A DNA stretch of 55,359 bases from a virus. Positions within the stretch are counted from its first letter, which is position 1. The number at the start of each line of letters is the position of its first letter. Shown piece after piece: positions 23,518 through 30,864 of the stretch. Below the pieces are notes generated by a model. It did not search any database, had not been told where the DNA came from, and saw only the letters and a list, made by a program, of their open reading frames with translations. The translations under genes and the position numbers were made by a program. The stretch spans positions 1 through 55,359 of the IMG/VR virus record IMGVR_UViG_3300009177_000047. One strand, 5' to 3'.

Positions 23518-24725
23518 TGCGTTGGCCGTTTAGCTCATCCAGCAAACGGCAGGAAGCGCGTGCCCGCGAGGTCATGCGCGATTTGATGGTGGCTGAGAGT
23601 CAGGAGGCTCTTCTCGAAGCCGCCATCACCACGGCGGACGCCGCCAACTTCGTGACCAATCGCCTGCGCTCCAAGCTGCAAGACAGCGTGGCGCAGTTCG
23701 AATCGACCGCTCGCATCCTCAACGACGCGTTGGTGATCTGCGACGAGAAGGGCTTGATCCAAGCCTTCAACCCAGCGGCCGAAGCCATGTTCGAGGTGAG
23801 CGCCGAGACCACAATCAACACGTTCGTTGGCGATCTGCTTCAGAGCACCAACCACACCATCGACATGGCGTCGGATATCTGGGCCATGCTGGACAACGTC
23901 GATAAGGCCGAAGACGACCATGACCTTCATGGGGTCCGGGGAGATCACCTCTTCCCGCTGGACGTGAACCACACCCGGCTGGACCGTTCGGACGGCGCGA
24001 CAATCGTGCTGCTTATCATGCGAGACATCTCGTGCTCGAAAGAAGGGGCGAAGCTGCGGGGCTATCGCTCCATTTTTGAATCCAGCTTCGACGGCATCCT
24101 CGTGCTGAAGGACGGCGCCATCGTCGCCGCCAACCCGGCCGCCACAGGCGTGTTCGGCTACAACGTTGAGGAATTGCTCTCCAAGTCCCTAGAGGCCCTG
24201 TTCATGTGCGGGCGCGACGGTGTGACCGCCGATGAGGACGAAGTGGTCAAGTGCGAAGCCAAGCACCGCGACGGCCACCTCATGGAAATGTTCTTCACCA
24301 CCACGACCATTTCGTGGAACGGCGAGCAAGCCACGCTCATCACCATCAAGGACATCACCCCGGCGCCGAACGCCCCGTCCATGAAGGACGCGGCCGTGAT
24401 GATCTGCTGCTTCGACGCCAACTATCACATCACGTTCGTGAACGCCGCCTATGCTGCCTATTACGGCCGCAAGCGCGAGACGCTGATCGGTCAGGACATT
24501 CGCGAACTGATCCCCACGGACGAGTGCAGCCCGTTCCTGATCCACATCAACAGCCTCACTCCGGCCGAGCCGACTCGCCGAATGCAGCTTCGCTCAACCG
24601 GACCCGATGGCGAGCAGCGTCTTCAAGTCTGGACGGACCACGCTTCGTTCGACGACAAGGAAGTGGAATATCAGCGGATCGGCCGCGACATTTCCAGCAC
24701 GATCACGACCACAGTCCAGTCCTGA
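23517..24725 (+). CDS. triple-PAS-domain protein
   Basis: This 402-residue protein has a short basic N-terminus, a helical stretch and three PAS domains. PAS1 is ~65-170 (ALVICDEKGLIQAFNPAAEA), PAS2 ~180-280 (SFDGILVLKDGAIVAANPAA) and PAS3 ~290-395 (VMICCFDANYHITFVNAAY). Each shows the typical D.dg.I...N.A...g pattern. There is no kinase, GGDEF, HTH or other output domain, so it would sense a ligand or redox state and act through protein contacts. It is coupled to the holin-like gene and overlaps the convergent next gene by 23 nt. PAS proteins are uncommon in phages. Confidence 0.85.
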   Translation: MRWPFSSSSKRQEARAREVMRDLMVAESQEALLEAAITTADAANFVTNRLRSKLQDSVAQFESTARILNDALVICDEKGLIQAFNPAAEAMFEVSAETTINTFVGDLLQSTNHTIDMASDIWAMLDNVDKAEDDHDLHGVRGDHLFPLDVNHTRLDRSDGATIVLLIMRDISCSKEGAKLRGYRSIFESSFDGILVLKDGAIVAANPAATGVFGYNVEELLSKSLEALFMCGRDGVTADEDEVVKCEAKHRDGHLMEMFFTTTTISWNGEQATLITIKDITPAPNAPSMKDAAVMICCFDANYHITFVNAAYAAYYGRKRETLIGQDIRELIPTDECSPFLIHINSLTPAEPTRRMQLRSTGPDGEQRLQVWTDHASFDDKEVEYQRIGRDISSTITTTVQS

Positions 24726-25458
24726 TCGACACCAGCAGTTCCAGCATAGCCTGGTCCTGCGCATCATAAAAATCCAACGTCTTCCGCGACAGGTCCATCG
24801 CTGCGCGCCACTTCGGGTCACGGTTGTTCAGCGTGGAAAAGATGTTGCGGCGCCCGCGCTTGCGGTCGATGCCTTCCCAGATACGTTTGTCGGTATGCGG
24901 GTCCATCCGACTTGGCCGCTCGACGGTCCACCACAGATAGAGGCGCTTGGTAAGCTCGGCGTGCTCTGCCTGCTCGGGTGATTGCATCCTGACTTCGGGG
25001 TCGGTAATCTCCCAGTCGAGATATGCGAGGCCGGGCTCGGGACCGAGCTTTCGGGGCCAGTGGTTGCGGATGAACTTCGGAAGCTTCTGCGGCTCCCGGT
25101 CTTCGTGCCATTGGAAATTTTTGCTCGCGAGCCCGATCTCGACATGCTGCACCAGCAGGTCGAAATTCATGTGGAGCATCATACGATCTTCGTCGTAATA
25201 GCCGGGCTTCAGCGACTTGACTTTGAAGACATGGTTCCGGTTCGTGGTGCGATAACGCACCCACCAGATCGCATCGTTGACCCGACGCTTCCTGATGCGC
25301 ACCCACATTGGGAACGTTTTTTGAAGGAACACGCGAACCGGATAGCGGTGTCTGTGGTAGCGTTCGATGCGCTCCCAAACCTCTCCCGTCGCCGCCGTGG
25401 GCTGGGTGAGGAAAAACCACTCGAAGCCTTTCGGTTTCGTGCCCCTCTTGAGTCTCAT
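24703..25458 (-). CDS. conserved phage protein (WW..RP.R family), unknown function
   Basis: This 251-residue protein carries patterns I know from many tailed-phage hypothetical proteins: SPEQAEHAELTKRLYLWWTV followed by ERPSRMDP, and the C-terminus LDFYDAQDQAMLELLVSIRT ending GLW. The N-terminal 100 residues are basic and aromatic. In other phages this family lies among replication and virion genes with no assigned role. Its start overlaps the stop of the upstream gene. A protein or nucleic-acid binding role is possible only as a guess. Confidence 0.75.
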   Translation of the reverse strand: MRLKRGTKPKGFEWFFLTQPTAATGEVWERIERYHRHRYPVRVFLQKTFPMWVRIRKRRVNDAIWWVRYRTTNRNHVFKVKSLKPGYYDEDRMMLHMNFDLLVQHVEIGLASKNFQWHEDREPQKLPKFIRNHWPRKLGPEPGLAYLDWEITDPEVRMQSPEQAEHAELTKRLYLWWTVERPSRMDPHTDKRIWEGIDRKRGRRNIFSTLNNRDPKWRAAMDLSRKTLDFYDAQDQAMLELLVSIRTGLWS

Positions 25459-25892
25459 TCGACGATTTCGAAGTCCGGCCCCACGACACGGAGGCGGACA
25501 GGGCGGCCACGGTAGCGGAAATAGTCGCGACCACCATCAACCATGGCGGTCTCATCGCTGCTCACGCGGTTGTCGTGGCGGAACCGGCTGAAGATGATCT
25601 CGCCGTTGTCGGCTTCGGCACCTTCCCAGAAACCCTCGGTGATGCTGATCCCGTTGACCACAAACACCTGACCGTTGCGGCCTTGGAGCCCAAAATAATG
25701 GGTGTATTCCGGCTTGGTCAGAATGGGCGTCCAAAAAACCGCGAAGGGTTCATCGGTCCAGTTTCCGTGGTCGTCACGAAGGCACAGGTCCGCGACGTAT
25801 TCGGCGTTGTAGCGGGCTTCGACAAGCTCGATGCGCGCCGCCACGATCTGGGCGCCCTTGTTGATCCAGCGATTAGCCAAACTTCCCACCAT
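25455..25892 (-). CDS. beta-rich protein, unknown
   Basis: ATG 25892 gives 145 residues; the longer open frame upstream overlaps other genes and lacks a ribosome site. The N-terminus is MVGSLANRWINKGAQIVAAR. The rest is strand-rich (PFAVFWTPILTKPEYTHYFG, GQVFVVNGISI). The C-terminus (FRYRGRPVRLRVVGPDFEIVE) recalls small phage proteins. It overlaps its neighbours on both sides (20 nt and 4 nt), so it belongs to the operon running down from the FEN nuclease gene. Confidence 0.65.
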   Translation of the reverse strand: MVGSLANRWINKGAQIVAARIELVEARYNAEYVADLCLRDDHGNWTDEPFAVFWTPILTKPEYTHYFGLQGRNGQVFVVNGISITEGFWEGAEADNGEIIFSRFRHDNRVSSDETAMVDGGRDYFRYRGRPVRLRVVGPDFEIVE

Positions 25893-26103
25893 CAACACGA
25901 AGTTGGGAACCGATGAGACTCTCGGTTTCCCTGATTTGTTCCACCAGAGCCAGATTGCGAGCGATGATCTGGCCAATCGCGGCGGCCAGTTCGTAGCCTT
26001 CCGGCATGGGAATACGAAGCTCTTTTGAACCCATCCTCGACGCTTGTCGAGCACGAGTCATAAATGTTTCGAGAACCTCGGTGTTGATTTTATCGTTAGC
26101 CAT
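25873..26103 (-). CDS. small helical protein, unknown
   Basis: This 76-residue protein starts at ATG 26103 with GAGG 7 nt upstream. It is helical throughout; residues 10-30 (VLETFMTRARQASRMGSKEL) are basic and the C-terminal helix is charged. It overlaps the following gene by 20 nt. No family is recognised. Confidence 0.6.
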   Translation of the reverse strand: MANDKINTEVLETFMTRARQASRMGSKELRIPMPEGYELAAAIGQIIARNLALVEQIRETESLIGSQLRVDGGKFG

Positions 26104-26105
26104 AG

Positions 26106-26258
26106 TCACGCCTCACGGACCCGCAGGTTTCGGTAATAGCCTTGCTCGGTGGCGAGACGCTCGGCAGTCGCTTGATCGGCCGCGAGGACGTAGTCGGTCA
26201 GCCAGCGCACTTCGTAGGGCCAAGTGATGTTCGACACGCCGATTTGCCATTTCTTCAT
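26106..26258 (-). CDS. 50-residue protein, unknown
   Basis: ATG 26258 has AGGAGA at 6 nt and opens MKKWQIGVSNITWPYEVRW, ending RNLRVREA. The ribosome site, high-GC third positions and tight fit (9 nt after the nuclease stop, 2 nt before the next ATG) make it a real gene. It is basic and has the look of a small DNA- or protein-binding factor, but no family is recognised. Confidence 0.65.
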   Translation of the reverse strand: MKKWQIGVSNITWPYEVRWLTDYVLAADQATAERLATEQGYYRNLRVREA

Positions 26259-26267
26259 CGTTCTCTC

Positions 26268-27497
26268 CTAAGCGGCGTAGGGCGCGTTGAGATAGGTTGC
26301 GTGGTCAGTAGCTTCTTTGGCGAGAGCCGGGAGGCCGTTGCGATCACAGAACCGAAGGAAGTGGATGCCGACGTTGCCGACGGGGTCCTTCTGGACGGCC
26401 TGCACGATGACCGTATCCATCAGAGCCTTGATGTTGTCCGGCTGTTTCGTCAGGTCGATCAGGCTTTCGTTGAACTTATATTCGTCGATGACCCGCACTT
26501 CCTTCTTGATGGCGTTGCCGTTCTCGTCGGTGCCGACGAGCTTCTCCCAACGCTGAAGCATGAAGTTGTTCCAGTTGTAGCCCTGCGTCGCGCGATCTTC
26601 CCACGCTTCAAGGATACCCACCCGGTTCTTCGTGCCGTCATACCGCGCGCCGGGACAGGCCGAGAAAATGCCGTCACCGGTGTCGCCACGGATCAGCTTC
26701 ACGAACAACGCTTTGCGCCACCACTCGGGCTCAGGAACGAAGGAAAATTCTTTCCAGACGTAATCCACGGCGACGAACGGGATCGGCTTGTAGCCGGGTT
26801 CCGTGTCAGCCTTCTGCTTCTGGTAGGCGTCGAAAGCCTTCTTGCGGTCGCGCTCGGCCGCGTTGTGCTTTCGCTCGTTTTCCTTCTGCTCCTTGTCGTG
26901 CTTGATGCGAGCTTCTTCGATGGTCGGGCCGACCTTGATTTTGCCGCTGTCCCCCTTGACGTTGAACACCAGCGGGCGCCCACGGTCATCAAACACCCCG
27001 TCCACGGTCAGCAGACGCATGTCCACACCGTTGTAGATCGAGACGTTCGGAGCGATCAGTTGGATGAAGTCGGAGTCGCCGGAGAGGATGAAATGCTCAT
27101 CGTTCGGGTGAAGCTGAATCCAGCGGGCGATGAAATCGTCGCCTTCGACGCCGGGGCTTTGCAGCACGGTGCAGCGGGTCTTCTCGGCCATGTAATCTTG
27201 GAAGTCGTTCATCACCGCGTTGAAGGCTTCTTCCTCTTCCCGCTCGGCGGGCGTTGAGGTGGCCACCATGCGGTCGAGCTTGCGCTTGGCCTTGTATTGC
27301 GGGAACACGTCGAACCGCCAGCTTTTGCCCTCAATGCAGAGGACAATGTGGTCGGCCTTGAACTCACGATGGAGTTTCTTCAGGCTGCGGAAGACGATGG
27401 AGAGCGCCATACCCGCCTTCGTGTAGGCGTCGCCCCGCACCACATGGCGAGCGCGATAGAACAGGTTGGCGACATCAACGATTGCGTAGCGGGTCAT
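26268..27497 (-). CDS. rnh: FEN-family 5'-3' exonuclease / RNase H (T4 Rnh-like)
   Basis: ATG 27497 gives 409 residues. PIN/FEN features are IVDVANLFYRARH (6-18), RFDVFPQYKAKR (61-72), GVEGDDFIA (116-124), ILSGDSDFIQLI (137-148) and a helical-clamp region with GDTGDGIFSACPG. The acidic metal ligands are present. T4 Rnh (305 residues) removes RNA primers from Okazaki fragments. This protein is longer because of a charged Lys/Glu-rich insert (~200-250). It fits the replication region beside clamp and polymerase. Its Shine-Dalgarno is buried in an 11-bp hairpin (27502-27534). Confidence 0.85.
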   Translation of the reverse strand: MTRYAIVDVANLFYRARHVVRGDAYTKAGMALSIVFRSLKKLHREFKADHIVLCIEGKSWRFDVFPQYKAKRKLDRMVATSTPAEREEEEAFNAVMNDFQDYMAEKTRCTVLQSPGVEGDDFIARWIQLHPNDEHFILSGDSDFIQLIAPNVSIYNGVDMRLLTVDGVFDDRGRPLVFNVKGDSGKIKVGPTIEEARIKHDKEQKENERKHNAAERDRKKAFDAYQKQKADTEPGYKPIPFVAVDYVWKEFSFVPEPEWWRKALFVKLIRGDTGDGIFSACPGARYDGTKNRVGILEAWEDRATQGYNWNNFMLQRWEKLVGTDENGNAIKKEVRVIDEYKFNESLIDLTKQPDNIKALMDTVIVQAVQKDPVGNVGIHFLRFCDRNGLPALAKEATDHATYLNAPYAA

Positions 27498-27501
27498 GCA
27501 T

Positions 27502-27534
27502 CCTCCGAGAAGTCCCATAATGGCTTCTCGGAGG
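27502..27534 (-). promoter_or_regulatory. hairpin sequestering the nuclease ribosome binding site
   Basis: On the minus strand an 11-bp perfect stem (CCTCCGAGAAG with CTTCTCGGAGG) encloses an 11-nt loop. The 3' arm contains the GGAGG Shine-Dalgarno of the gene starting at 27497, so read-through RNA would hide it. The loop holds the -10 (CATTAT) of a promoter whose transcript would begin without the 5' arm. Confidence 0.6.
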
Positions 27535-27545
27535 GGCTATGTCAA
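27517..27545 (-). promoter_or_regulatory. promoter with TTGACA and CATTAT, and adjacent GGTTAACC palindrome
   Basis: TTGACA (27545-27540) and CATTAT (27522-27517) are spaced 17 nt. The palindrome ctggttaaccag (27549-27560) directly upstream contains GTTAACCA in both orientations. It lies between the stop of the 27563 gene and the nuclease gene. Confidence 0.55.
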
Positions 27546-27562
27546 AATCTGGTTAACCAGAA

Positions 27563-28291
27563 TCAGGAGTATTCCGTGCCACCATTATCGCCACGATGGC
27601 GGTTGATGACCCGGCCGGAGTTGAACGGGATCGGCTCGTTGGTTTCGACCGGCGTTTCTTCCGCCTGCGAGCGGCACACGTCGGAGAACCACTGCTCGAC
27701 GATCTGTTCGTCGGTGGTGCCATGGTAGCCGTTCTTGCGGAGGAACTTGACCCAGTCTTCGTTCCAGTCGAGTTCGAAATAGAGACCGTTGACGCCTTGG
27801 TCCGAATCGAAGCCGTTGTCCACGATTCCGACCCACGGTTCGCCCTTGGCGGTCGCGGCCGTCTTCTCGTATTCGAGAGTCTCGATCTTCCCGTGGTCGT
27901 GGTCGGCCTTCAGAACCGCCAACTGCCGGTCAAGGCTGTCGTAGTCGGGGAACTCGATCTCGGCCAGCTTCAGATCGTGCTCGTAGCCGTCGATCTTCTT
28001 GTGGCGAAGGTCGATAGCCAGCTTGATCTTCGGGTCGAGCGTTTCCGTCGAGCCGAGCAGCGTCGCTTCCTTGATCTCGTAGTCGTAATCGTCCAGCCAG
28101 CCCAGACGCTTGTCCAGCTTCAGATGCTCGTGCTGGCACTCGATGCCGCTGTAGTTGATGTTGATGAGGCGCCGCTCTAGCTCTTCGCCTTCGAGTTCGT
28201 AGTTCGCCTTGGCCTCTTCATACGGGCGGCCTTTCAGCCCCCAGCTTGCCGGTAGCCATTCGAACGGAATCAGTTTGTTCTTCTTACCCAT
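27563..28291 (-). CDS. conserved phage protein (GEPWV / DVCR family), unknown function
   Basis: This 242-residue protein has several stretches seen in a widespread tailed-phage family: LPASWGLKGRPYEEAKANYE, then LERRLININYSG, then AKGEPWVGIVDNGFD, then GLYFELDWNEDWVKFLRKNG and EQWFSDVCRS. The function is unknown in all relatives I recall. It is acidic and mixed alpha/beta. It lies in the replication operon 1 nt after the SEWERF gene, and its own stop precedes the nuclease promoter. Confidence 0.75.
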   Translation of the reverse strand: MGKKNKLIPFEWLPASWGLKGRPYEEAKANYELEGEELERRLININYSGIECQHEHLKLDKRLGWLDDYDYEIKEATLLGSTETLDPKIKLAIDLRHKKIDGYEHDLKLAEIEFPDYDSLDRQLAVLKADHDHGKIETLEYEKTAATAKGEPWVGIVDNGFDSDQGVNGLYFELDWNEDWVKFLRKNGYHGTTDEQIVEQWFSDVCRSQAEETPVETNEPIPFNSGRVINRHRGDNGGTEYS

Positions 28292-28292
28292 A

Positions 28293-28643
28293 TCAATCCT
28301 CCTGAGACATCCGCAGCATCATGGCGAATCTCTCCCATTCACTTGTGAGCATCACGTCGGCCTTGACGGCTTCCATGAGCGTGTCGAAATCTTTGCCCAT
28401 CGCTGCGTATCTAGCGCAGAGCTTTGCCACCGCTTGGTTATCCAAATTTGTCTTCACCGGGACACGCTTTTGTTGGAGAGCCACCAGAACTTGGCGGCCG
28501 ATTTCCAGCAAACATTTATCATGGCCGACTTGAGCATCGACCGTTCGTTGGAAATGCTTGGCTGCGCGATTGCGCTCTTCGGTCAGAGCCTCGCGCACTG
28601 CCTTGTCGATCTGCGCTTGAACGGTGGGAACAGGATCATACAT
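28293..28643 (-). CDS. SEWERF-family protein 1
   Basis: ATG 28643 gives 116 residues. A charged helical N-terminal half (IDKAVREALTEERNRAAKHF) is followed by a helical C-terminus with DFDTLMEAVKADVMLTSEWE then RFAMMLRM. The same C-terminal signature occurs in the next gene upstream and in 38072-38392. AGGAAT precedes the start and overlaps the upstream stop, so the two paralogs are co-translated. Confidence 0.7.
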   Translation of the reverse strand: MYDPVPTVQAQIDKAVREALTEERNRAAKHFQRTVDAQVGHDKCLLEIGRQVLVALQQKRVPVKTNLDNQAVAKLCARYAAMGKDFDTLMEAVKADVMLTSEWERFAMMLRMSQED

Positions 28644-28645
28644 GG

Positions 28646-29113
28646 CTATTCCTGACACATCCGCAGCGTGACCAAGAATCGCTCCCACTCGCTTACGAGC
28701 ATGGGATGATCTTTGATCGCCTGAAGGATGATTTCGAAGTCGCGGCCCATCTCGATGTAGGTGATGGTCGCATCGACGATTTCAGTCACCGCGTCTTCGT
28801 CGATTTCGTTTGCGGGCGGGGTTCCGCCGATGGAGACCGTCAAACCGGGATTGATGTTCGGGTAGAGTGACGGGATGACGACGTTCTTGTTGTGCAAAGC
28901 GCTCTGGGCAGCCTGCCCGATTTTGGCTTGCGCCGTCCGCATTGCATCCCGAGATTCCCACTGTTTGCGGAGAACTTCTTCTTGTTCTCGGAACTGCTCA
29001 AGCCACCTTTTTTCGATGGCCTGCTCGCGTTCGAAGATTTGATCTTGGGTCATAGGGGTAGCGTCGATTGCCAACGCCTCCATGATTTCCTTAGTATAAA
29101 CAGTCCTGCTCAT
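28646..29113 (-). CDS. SEWERF-family protein 2
   Basis: This 155-residue protein starts at ATG 29113 with AAAGGA 5 nt upstream and a late-like octamer 26 nt upstream. Residues 22-75 form a charged coiled-coil-like helix (FEREQAIEKRWLEQFREQEE), followed by a Gly/Pro linker and a C-terminus DFEIILQAIKDHPMLVSEWE then RFLVTLRM. The adjacent gene and 38072-38392 share this C-terminus. The function is unknown. Confidence 0.7.
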   Translation of the reverse strand: MSRTVYTKEIMEALAIDATPMTQDQIFEREQAIEKRWLEQFREQEEVLRKQWESRDAMRTAQAKIGQAAQSALHNKNVVIPSLYPNINPGLTVSIGGTPPANEIDEDAVTEIVDATITYIEMGRDFEIILQAIKDHPMLVSEWERFLVTLRMCQE

Positions 29114-29139
29114 GTGTCCTTTGAGGTAATGTGCGGAGT

Positions 29140-29147
29140 TATTTAGG
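29140..29147 (-). promoter_or_regulatory. late-promoter-like octamer CCTAAATA
   Basis: CCTAAATA lies 26 nt before ATG 29113 on the minus strand, downstream of the hairpin 29164-29191. Confidence 0.55.
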
Positions 29148-29163
29148 CTTTCTCAACGAGAAT

Positions 29164-29191
29164 GAGGGGCTCGCCCGCAGACGAACCCCTC
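29164..29191 (-). terminator. hairpin between 29289 gene and SEWERF genes
   Basis: gaggggctcg (29164-29173) and cgaacccctc (29182-29191) form a 10-bp stem with one G-T pair in the RNA and an 8-nt loop. No U-run follows. It separates the clamp-side transcription unit from the late octamer at 29140. The rest of 29114-29288 shows no gene. Confidence 0.5.
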
Positions 29192-29288
29192 TGTCGCAAT
29201 GGGACAACTGTGAGCTATCCCGCTGCTACGGCCACCCGCGTGTGATTACTCACCTCCCTTTTTGGATGCTGGCAGAGCGGCTGATTTG

Positions 29289-29585
29289 TTAGCGTTGCAT
29301 AGTGTAATGGGGGTCGGCCGTGTAGGGGTCGATGAAGGTGGGAAAGAGAATTTCCAACACTTCTTCCACCGTTTCATTGACTTCAATTGCGTGTCCACCG
29401 TTGGTAAACACACGAGAACCAATTTTTGCGGGGATGGTTGTTGTGGCCGCACCGGCGCGGCCGTGGTGGCTTGGAACACTGATGTCCTGCACAGCAACAA
29501 CATTCTTGCTGTTAACAAGAACGGGGCGGGGCTGCTTGCTAATCGGATCGACCGGAGTGGTCAATGTTTTGAAATCATCTTTCAC
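29289..29585 (-). CDS. small beta-strand protein, FlbD-like fold possible
   Basis: This 98-residue protein starts at GTG 29585, with AAGGA upstream at a loose spacing. The order VLVNSKNVVAVQDISV, a Gly-rich turn, KIGSRVFTNGGHAIEVNETV and EEVLEILFP resembles the FlbD-like pattern (I....I..I......i.l.nG....V.Es.eEv) seen in small phage proteins. That is a fold-level impression only. It lies 12 nt after the clamp gene and is probably co-transcribed with it. Confidence 0.6.
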   Translation of the reverse strand: MKDDFKTLTTPVDPISKQPRPVLVNSKNVVAVQDISVPSHHGRAGAATTTIPAKIGSRVFTNGGHAIEVNETVEEVLEILFPTFIDPYTADPHYTMQR

Positions 29586-29597
29586 GATATTTTTTCC

Positions 29598-30332
29598 TTA
29601 TTTGTTCGCACGAAGGAAGTAGTTGTAGATGCCGTGCGGCGTCTCGACTTCGACCGACAGAACACCACGGCTGGTGATCTTCATCGTGGTCGGATGCGCG
29701 CCCGTCAGCTTCATGATCGAGAGGAATTGGTGGGTGTTCCACGACAGGCTGCCCTTCAGGTCGCCCTTGACGCCAGCTTCGAACACCATGCTCACGCGGT
29801 GGGTCGAGGACTCTTCGTCACCGATGTAGAATTGCAGGTCGCCATTGACCGTCCGGGCACCGAAGGTCTTGTCACCCACACCCGCGAACAGAGCCGTCAG
29901 TTGTTGGAACTCGGCCACCTTCGATTTCGTCGGCGTGACGATCACGTCCCACGGGATGTTCGGAATGGTCGCCTGATCGGGGACGTGCTTCGGGTCCATC
30001 ATGCGGAAGTCGGCGTCGTTGCCGGTGACCTTGTTGCGGAACTCGAATTGTTCCACGGTCATGGCGCCATCGCGCTCGCGCTTCTTCACGTTGAAGGTCG
30101 CGTCATCCGTCAGATAGTTGGTGAAGTTCAGCAGGCCGCTGAGCAGGTTGATGTTGGTGACACCAAACTCGCCCTCGAACTCGGCCAAGGGCTGCTTCAG
30201 GGTCGCTTCGATGAACAGCGTCTTGTCTGCATCGCAACCCTTGATGACCGTGGCTTCCGCCGTGCCGGTCACGCGGAGGGCTTCGGTCAGCCCGCCAGTC
30301 TGCTTGACCAAGTCAAGAAGAACTTCTCTCAT
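29598..30332 (-). CDS. 45: DNA polymerase sliding clamp (T4 gp45-like)
   Basis: This 244-residue protein is close to the 228 of T4 gp45, the trimeric processivity clamp that also couples replication to late transcription. Supporting stretches are EATLKQPLAEFEGEFGVTNI, LSGLLNFTNY and the C-terminal TSRGVLSVEVETPHGIYNYF, typical of gp45-type clamps. GGAGAT precedes ATG 30332. It lies two genes after the polymerase on the same strand. gp45 is a required co-activator at T4 late promoters, which fits the octamers in this genome. Confidence 0.88.
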   Translation of the reverse strand: MREVLLDLVKQTGGLTEALRVTGTAEATVIKGCDADKTLFIEATLKQPLAEFEGEFGVTNINLLSGLLNFTNYLTDDATFNVKKRERDGAMTVEQFEFRNKVTGNDADFRMMDPKHVPDQATIPNIPWDVIVTPTKSKVAEFQQLTALFAGVGDKTFGARTVNGDLQFYIGDEESSTHRVSMVFEAGVKGDLKGSLSWNTHQFLSIMKLTGAHPTTMKITSRGVLSVEVETPHGIYNYFLRANK

Positions 30333-30375
30333 AGGTATCTCCGTTCAATATATGTAGTGTAAATGGGATAGAGCC

Positions 30376-30395
30376 GACGAAGCAATATCTTCGTC
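30376..30395 (-). terminator. weak hairpin after the 30394 gene
   Basis: gacgaag (30376-30382) and cttcgtc (30389-30395) form a 7-bp stem overlapping the stop codon of the family C gene. There is no U-run. Confidence 0.35.
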
Positions 30396-30864
30396 AGATT
30401 TGGAACAGCTTGAAGAACATCGCTGCTTCGAGGTTCTCAAAAGAAAACATGAGAAACGAGTGCTTCGGGCGGCGGCGTTTGTCTGCGAGGACTTTCATGG
30501 TCCACTTGCCAGTCGTCTGGCCGTGAATCCAATCGGAGATCGACCCGAAATCATATTCAGAGGTGATCCGCTTATAGATCACGTTCTCAAAATTCTGGTC
30601 GGGCACATACCGCGTCATGCTCTCGGGAGAGCAATCCATGATGATCCGAAGCCGTTGGGTGTGTTCCCAATTTCGGCTATGGCGGATCGTTTCGAAGTCT
30701 TGTTCGATTTCTGGGGCTTCGAGTTTCAGGATGTGACACGGACGCTCGCCCCGAAAACGGTGACCGAGATCGGTGGTGGAGAGGATGACGTAGCCACCCT
30801 CCTTGACCAGTTCTTCGATTGCGTCGTTTGTCAGTTCGTCATCAAGAGAAGACAAAGAACTCAT
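30394..30864 (-). CDS. small protein with strand-acidic-helix C-terminus (family C)
   Basis: ATG 30864 gives 156 residues and overlaps the end of the polymerase gene by 23 nt in another frame. The GGAG is very close to the ATG, so initiation may depend on coupling. The body is alpha/beta. The C-terminus SFLMFSFENLEAAMFFKLFQ is the family signature (strand, acidic turn, helix FKLF). It lies between polymerase and clamp genes. The function is unknown; a nucleic-acid or replisome contact is a guess. Confidence 0.65.
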   Translation of the reverse strand: MSSLSSLDDELTNDAIEELVKEGGYVILSTTDLGHRFRGERPCHILKLEAPEIEQDFETIRHSRNWEHTQRLRIIMDCSPESMTRYVPDQNFENVIYKRITSEYDFGSISDWIHGQTTGKWTMKVLADKRRRPKHSFLMFSFENLEAAMFFKLFQI

